11,065 bases of DNA from Bifidobacteriaceae bacterium (lineage in GTDB: Bacteria > Actinomycetota > Actinomycetes > Actinomycetales > WQXJ01), in the NCBI GenBank assembly GCA_031278075.1, contig JAITLE010000127.1:1-11065 (forward strand), read 5' to 3'. The notes below the pieces were generated by a model that was given only the letters and a program-made list of their open reading frames with translations, did no database searches and was not told the DNA's origin. Both the position numbers and the translations under genes were made by a program. Of the stretch, positions 8,001-11,065 are shown in pieces. How positions within the stretch are numbered: the stretch's first letter is position 1; each line of letters starts with the position of its first letter.

Positions 8001-11000
8001 GTGCTCGTTGACTGTCCCATTCGGCACATCCCACACCGGGTCGCTCTCGCCGGGGTTCGGCTCCTCATCGTCGCCACCGTCTGCGGGAGGCACGGTGGCC
8101 TGCTGCCCCCGGGAACAGGTCGTGAGCCCATCGCGGTTCACATAGTCGCTGCTGGCGGGATCGGTAGATCCCACGACGAAGGTCAGCGTGCTCGCCTGAC
8201 TATGCTCGCTGCCGTCTGCGACGGTCGCAGACCAGGTCAGCGGTACGCAATAGACCCCGGCTCTGCTGAACTGCCACTGAAGGGAGGTCGTCCGCGTCCC
8301 GGGCGCGAGCGTGTAGTTCTTCGCTCCGCTCTCTGCGGAGCTGAGAATCAGGCTGCCAGCGGGGTTCCGACTGTTCGTCACGGTCAGCGTCCCCGGACCG
8401 CGAACATCCCCGAGGGTCATCTGCACCGCGGTCTGGGGTGCGAGCGTATCCGATGTGACGCCGGTGGTGTCGATGAACAGGCCGGGTGCCGATGACGAGG
8501 TCAGTGCTGTTGTCGGCGCGACGCGGACTGTCCACAGGCCGGAGGCCAGCTGATCATCACTATCGATGATGAGGTCGTCGGGATTGCGGGGCTGAGCAGT
8601 GATGCCGCCATCAGTCGAACGCTGTGCGCGCAGGTCAAAAGCGTCCGCGCCTGCGTAGAGTGCCAGCTCAACGTCGCCGTCGGTGAGACGTTCCGGGTCT
8701 GTCGTCTCGACCGCACCTGGTGTCTTGCTGTCGGGCTCCGGCCAGCTGATGTCCTGCCGTTCGCAGGGTTGCACGTCGGTGGCGTCGATGTCGCCGACCA
8801 CCATTGTGAGCACACCGCTCGTCGTGGACCAATGCCCGTCCGCGAGGCGGGCGGTAGCTGACAGGCTCAGGCAGTAGACGCCCTGTTTCGTGAACGCCCA
8901 CATCGGGTGCGCGTGCATGTTCACGCCCAGCTCGGTCGATTGGGGCAATCCGCGCCGGGAGCTGAAGTACAGGTTTCCTGCCGCGGTTGGCGCGCTCTGG
9001 GATCCCATGACCACGACCTCTGCGTCGTCGGGCTGCCGGACACCGTCGACCGCGTAGTCGTTGAGCGTGAGCGTGATGGGCGACGCGATCTGCGCGGCAC
9101 TCAGTGACTCCGTGTTCACTCCGGGCCACACCCAGTTCTCGGCGCCTCCGGCTTTCGGGAAGAACCAGTACGGTGTTCCCACCGGACCGATGGCCGTCAG
9201 ATCCTCCCTATCAGTCGGTTCAGGAACCGTCTGCACGGGTGGCGTGCGTGCCAGGATCACATCGGAGAACGCCAGGTCACGGCCTCCAAAGCCGACCGCA
9301 AGAGCCAGCTCATTGTCTTCCAGGTTCACGCGGACATCGGTGTGCCCCGAGGTGATCTCCGTGATCACCGGGTCGGTCTCGCCGGGTTCCGGTTCCTCGC
9401 CCCCGTCGGTGTCTTGTGCGCAGTTGGTGGGGTGTTCGGGGAGGTCGCCGACATAGAACGTGTAGACCGTGGAGGCGGACACGTTCCCGTTGGCCTTCGA
9501 GGACACCGACTGGTTGATGCTGACGCAGTACCGGCCCTCCTCGGTGAACGTCCACCCCAGGTACGCAGCTTTGTTCGCCGCGTAGAACAGCATCGGCTCC
9601 ATCGACCCGAGTGCAGAGCTATCCCACAGTGTGGACGGAGACGAATCGGTGTACGGCGTGCCCTCCACCGTCACCACGCCATCGGCTCCCGTGACCTTGG
9701 CGAGCCGGGCCTCCCCACCCGCAAGGGCGCCCCCCGGGCGGGGCCCGAAGTCCCGGAAGAACGGACGATTCATCCCGCCGGGCGCGATCGCCGTATCCAC
9801 ACCGAGCAGCAGCCGCGCCGCGTCCCCGATCGTGTAGTCCGTGGCGTTGGCGACCGCAGACGGCGTCGACCACACGCCGCGTTCCGCGTCATGCTCCGCC
9901 TCGCCCAAGTGGATCACGGTGTCTTCCGCAGAATGAAACACCTGGTTCGCATAGACCGGGTCGGTCTTGTCGATCAGCCCACCCGCCGCAGTGTCGAACG
10001 TACCCTCGGCCGCCTCCTGGCTCGCCGACACCTGCAGCGTCATCGCCACATTCCCCGCCGACAACACCGTCTGGTCTTTTTCGGCCTCGCTGAACACCGC
10101 GGTCTCATCGGATGTTGTGGCATCGGTCGGGACGCTTTCCGCGCGCGATTTCTCTGCTTTCGCAAGGTCCTCTGCCGCCTCGGAGGTGTCCGCGTTGGTC
10201 GACTCTCGTACGCCGTCTGCGATGCGGAGCTCGCTCACCTCGGACTCCGATGCTCGGAAGTCGGTCACCCATGTCGGGACGAACGCCGCGGTGATCCGGT
10301 GCGTGCCGACAGCAAGCTCAGCTACCTCGAACTCAGCATGGGCTACCTCATCGCCCTCACTCAGGAGCGTATGACCGAGGAGAGTATCGCCGTCGTAGAA
10401 CTCAACAGCGCCCTGGGCCGTTCCAGGAGTCACAGCGGCAGAAACACGAACCGGGTCCCCGGCCGCCACTTCGTCGGGAACAGTTAAGGTTGTCGTCGTG
10501 GCAAGGCCCAATTCGCCGACGTCAACCAGGTAGGTGACCGGCTGTGAAACGAGGCGCCTGGTTGAGATGTCGGCTGTCGAGGAGACGGGCACCGTGAGGG
10601 TGAACTGAAGCCCGTAGCGACCGGGAGTGTCGAACTGCCAGCTGGTCTGCAGTTCCTCCCCGACCGGAATGGCGATGGAGCGCGGTTCCTCGGCCCGTGA
10701 TCCCAGTACGACAACGGACGTCTCGGAGATCGACACGGTGCCGTTCTCAGGGGTAACCACGTCAACGATGGCGAGAGTGAGATCGCCGGCCAGCTCATAG
10801 CCCTCGGGAAGCCGCAAGTTGCTGGTGTTGATCGTGACGTCCGCGCTCGTGGCGTCGGCGAGATGGAAGATGACGGCTTCTGGATCGAGGCTCTCGCCTC
10901 CGCCGGATACCGTCACAGCCTCGAGGATGGACGAGTCGACATCGTAACGGACGTCGATAGCCGTGGATCCTTGCAGGTTTGTGACCGGCTTGGCCTGCGA

Positions 11001-11065
11001 GCGGGGCGCAGGCTCGGGGGTCTCGGCGGCCTGCGCGGGAGGCACGCTCGTGACACCGGATAGGA
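5070..11065 (-). CDS. Giant multi-module choice-of-anchor M surface protein (N-terminus cut by window edge)
   Basis: The frame is open to the edge. The first in-window start-like codon (GTG 11045) is not the true start, because the codons before it continue as LSGVTSVPPAQA, the end of a signal peptide. Counting from GTG 11045 as residue 1 gives 1991 residues: a weak module (25-175), Ig-like domain (180-277), acidic linker (278-324), modules at 325-545, 558-762, 780-978, 1003-1216, 1353-1566 and 1704-1900, a second domain type at 1228-1327 and 1578-1676, Ala/Asp-rich stalk, membrane helix (1961-1981) and basic tail RSRRRK. Modules are joined by Glu/Pro/Asp/Gly linkers. No LPXTG occurs. Twelve cysteines fall in six pairs. 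It is first among the visible genes, upstream of the metal receptor. Related to the 'ABC transporter-associated repeat protein' family; proposed role is a surface scaffold that displays metal-binding modules (inference). Confidence 0.93.
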   Translation of the reverse strand, partial: LSGVTSVPPAQAAETPEPAPRSQAKPVTNLQGSTAIDVRYDVDSSILEAVTVSGGGESLDPEAVIFHLADATSADVTINTSNLRLPEGYELAGDLTLAIVDVVTPENGTVSISETSVVVLGSRAEEPRSIAIPVGEELQTSWQFDTPGRYGLQFTLTVPVSSTADISTRRLVSQPVTYLVDVGELGLATTTTLTVPDEVAAGDPVRVSAAVTPGTAQGAVEFYDGDTLLGHTLLSEGDEVAHAEFEVAELAVGTHRITAAFVPTWVTDFRASESEVSELRIADGVRESTNADTSEAAEDLAKAEKSRAESVPTDATTSDETAVFSEAEKDQTVLSAGNVAMTLQVSASQEAAEGTFDTAAGGLIDKTDPVYANQVFHSAEDTVIHLGEAEHDAERGVWSTPSAVANATDYTIGDAARLLLGVDTAIAPGGMNRPFFRDFGPRPGGALAGGEARLAKVTGADGVVTVEGTPYTDSSPSTLWDSSALGSMEPMLFYAANKAAYLGWTFTEEGRYCVSINQSVSSKANGNVSASTVYTFYVGDLPEHPTNCAQDTDGGEEPEPGETDPVITEITSGHTDVRVNLEDNELALAVGFGGRDLAFSDVILARTPPVQTVPEPTDREDLTAIGPVGTPYWFFPKAGGAENWVWPGVNTESLSAAQIASPITLTLNDYAVDGVRQPDDAEVVVMGSQSAPTAAGNLYFSSRRGLPQSTELGVNMHAHPMWAFTKQGVYCLSLSATARLADGHWSTTSGVLTMVVGDIDATDVQPCERQDISWPEPDSKTPGAVETTDPERLTDGDVELALYAGADAFDLRAQRSTDGGITAQPRNPDDLIIDSDDQLASGLWTVRVAPTTALTSSSAPGLFIDTTGVTSDTLAPQTAVQMTLGDVRGPGTLTVTNSRNPAGSLILSSAESGAKNYTLAPGTRTTSLQWQFSRAGVYCVPLTWSATVADGSEHSQASTLTFVVGSTDPASSDYVNRDGLTTCSRGQQATVPPADGGDDEEPNPGESDPVWDVPNGTVNEHGATILNEGHVDVASLIDGSSLVTKIKDTTESAEPTWRDPARTVLQLLPDAQTVVPSDEHFAFLGRPGEPVWQVTEDQQDGLLWPGWSTESIPEDRTREGVHWSLTDITGPGEFTLYTSDPVNLGAAVVEFNTRDGITADDSMLIPKLTHAHGTWAFSAEGVYCLAFERATTLTDGTPASDDFTLAFAVGKANANGVDPAKCFTEPEGQPDEADTTPIPLGDLNDGNAGGVQVLEGGNGFTAGQLVTVQVGEARADQWVSVWFDASDWLGWAQVDSSGAIQVRLPADAAVGSHVLVVKDRDGALIGWDSLSAVPAKDPGDEGDPAGQDDPAEEPEPEPDAVWNVANGTVNQAGATVLNNGHVDIASLVNGSTLSTRVKDTTKSSDPTWRDPAKTVLQLLPGSRTSVPAGSQWSFLGAAGASFYQVTQTAQPGLLWPGWSTESIALDATKTGVDWTLTDISGPGEFALYETGSFGQPTVLFSTRNGITSADSFTIPKLTHAHGSWAFSAQGNYCLAFDRSTTLATGQKVSDEFVLAVAVGRADVMRLDPAACFQKPSDEPEADTTPVPDGQLTEAARGGVKVRDGANGFQPGQVVSLDLPQGQAGQHVSGWLHSTPAWLGWETVEAQNTVSFRLPANAAIGTHRIVLKTQDGALLGWDDLKIVQGTVPEGPRDADPPGDSAPPSKTIAATGCVAGATILSAGHVDYASRIVGGKLESLIGDDTSGTKVYREPSGTILWLKPSSLVTIPAGYGPVGAVGSQVWQVPQTQNLDLIWLGWNTEALNAGNTTGPVTWTINQVAGPGSMKVYLSSAFGGVQQMVFNNGGSYQIPQGVHAHANWAFSAEGIYRVSMTQTVMLANGLSSSDTETLVIVVGDVDPATAAGNGSGCGIISNALLASDDVVGTLKAADQAAADAAIAAGEVLPGQGSDVAADGIVPPTALAPADPVPSLLLVLGALLMTGAAGSAVLWWRSRRRKAAV
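5076..5165 (-). other. C-terminal membrane anchor of the giant surface protein
   Basis: Residues 1961-1981 form one hydrophobic helix (SLLLVLGALLMTGAAGSAVL) followed by WW and RSRRRKAA. This resembles the helix and basic tail of a sortase substrate but without an LPXTG-like motif in front (the preceding residues are ALAPADPVP). Anchoring is therefore probably by the membrane helix itself. Confidence 0.8.
5346..5936 (-). other. Anchor-M module 7, closest to the membrane
   Basis: Residues 1704-1900. All signature motifs are present: GHVD (1715-1718), VPQTQNLDLIWLGW, AGPG, VHAHANWAF (His1846, His1848). It differs from modules 2-6 by having no cysteine in the GVYC position (GIYR) and by having Cys1705 and Cys1900 at its two ends, which would tie the termini together. 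Confidence 0.85.
6018..6989 (-). repeat. Second copy of the two-domain unit (module 6 plus partner domain)
   Basis: Residues 1353-1676. Module 6 (GHVD 1374-1377, WPGWSTES, SGPGE, HAH 1513-1515, NYC 1527) is followed by the small domain with GFQPGQVVSLDL, WLGWE, LPANAAIGTHRIVL and ALLGWDDL. It is the direct tandem copy of 7065-8039, shifted by 351 codons. By-eye identity in the module part is roughly 60 percent. The partner domain is probably an Ig-like beta fold; I do not know a name for it. Confidence 0.85.
7065..8039 (-). repeat. First copy of the two-domain unit (module 5 plus partner domain)
   Basis: Residues 1003-1327. Module 5 has GHVD (1023-1026), FLGRPGEPVWQV, WPGWSTES, HAH (1164-1166) and GVYC (1178), with Cys1216 after it. 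The partner domain has GFTAGQLVTVQV, WLGWA, LPADAAVGSHVLVV and ALIGWDSL. FLGRPGE is shared exactly with the module inside the receptor. Confidence 0.85.
8112..8708 (-). other. Anchor-M module 4, degenerate (no His motifs)
   Basis: Residues 780-978. The fold signature is kept (RGPGTLTV, LQWQFSRAGVYC, LTFVVG) but GHxD is replaced by GDVE (790-793) and HxH by SLQ. Cys933 and Cys977 keep the pairing pattern. Confidence 0.7.
8760..9374 (-). other. Anchor-M module 3, with both His motifs
   Basis: Residues 558-762. GHTD (567-570), WVWPGVNTES, MHAHPMWAF (His711, His713), GVYC (725), VVGDID and Cys761. The GPG segment is diverged. Confidence 0.75.
9411..10073 (-). other. Anchor-M module 2, degenerate (no His motifs)
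   Basis: Residues 325-545. It begins LSAGNVA where others have GHxD, and has AYLGWTFTEEGRYC where others have HxHxxWAF. YTFYVGD and Cys507/Cys542 keep the family pattern. It carries long insertions in its first half. Confidence 0.65.
10215..10508 (-). other. Bacterial Ig-like domain in the giant surface protein
   Basis: Residues 180-277. The pattern TTTTLTVP..VAAGDPVRVSAAVTP....GAVEFYDGDTLLG....AVGTHRITAAF is characteristic of the bacterial Ig-like group 3 fold (Big_3_5 type). It probably serves as a spacer or adhesive domain. It is followed by an acidic Glu/Ala/Thr/Ser linker. Confidence 0.75.
10521..10973 (-). other. Anchor-M-like module 1, strongly degenerate
   Basis: Residues 25-175. 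Only the end is recognisable (QTSWQFDTPGRYGLQFTLTV, then VTYLVDVG, as in other modules before the FAVG strand). No GHxD, HxH or cysteine is present. Confidence 0.5.
11028..11065 (-). other. End of the signal peptide of the giant surface protein
   Basis: The in-frame codons read LSGVTSVPPAQA followed by AETPEP. AQA fits a signal peptidase I site (A-x-A), with a Pro/Glu-rich mature start. The start codon and hydrophobic core must lie beyond 11065. Confidence 0.7.

Noticed and set aside
9719..9750. GC-rich palindromic stretch that could form a hairpin
   Set aside because: It lies inside the giant protein's frame (Gly/Pro/Arg/Ala codons), has no T tract and no gene end nearby.
11043..11045. GTG as start of the giant surface protein
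   Set aside because: The frame stays open upstream and the residues around it are the end of a signal peptide, so the true start is beyond the window.

Overview
The window is a piece of a high-GC actinobacterial chromosome, judged by eye from GC-rich third codon positions, long antisense shadow frames and the protein families present; genus cannot be told. Every gene I accept lies on the minus strand, so the cluster reads from position 11065 down to 1. It looks like one operon for a metal (zinc/manganese-class) ABC importer tied to membrane-anchored surface proteins of the 'choice-of-anchor M' / actinobacterial surface-anchored repeat type (NCBI families around TIGR03769-TIGR03773).

In transcription order: (1) a giant multidomain surface protein (5070 to beyond 11065, about 2000 residues visible, N-terminus cut by the window edge just inside its signal peptide) with about seven anchor-M-like modules, an Ig-like domain, two copies of a second small domain and a C-terminal membrane anchor; (2) a 121-base spacer holding a 42-codon reading frame that overlaps both neighbours by ATGA (doubtful gene); (3) a ZnuA-like lipoprotein substrate-binding protein whose two lobes are split by an anchor-M module in circularly permuted order; (4) a single-module anchor-M surface protein with signal peptide and C-terminal membrane helix; (5) an ABC ATPase; (6) an ABC-3-family permease with an unusual proline/alanine tail built from a 51-bp tandem repeat; (7) the N-terminal part of a secreted lytic transglycosylase, cut by the left window edge.

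Genes 4-7 are packed with ATGA/GTGA overlaps or a gap of only 23 bases, so translational coupling is likely. The ATPase and permease give the membrane transporter, and the lipoprotein is its receptor. The anchor-M proteins are predicted to display the same module on the cell surface. Across all nine module copies in the window, the GHxD motif and the HxH motif are either both present (six copies) or both absent (three copies). I read this as a shared metal site, so the surface proteins may capture metal and pass it to the receptor. That role is inference. The operon type has family-level names in databases; the details I consider possibly undescribed are the motif co-variation, the permuted insert at the place where ZnuA proteins carry a His-rich loop, the cysteine pairing pattern, and the bridging small ORF. 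There is no gene-free stretch above 300 bases. The operon promoter and terminator both lie outside the window.
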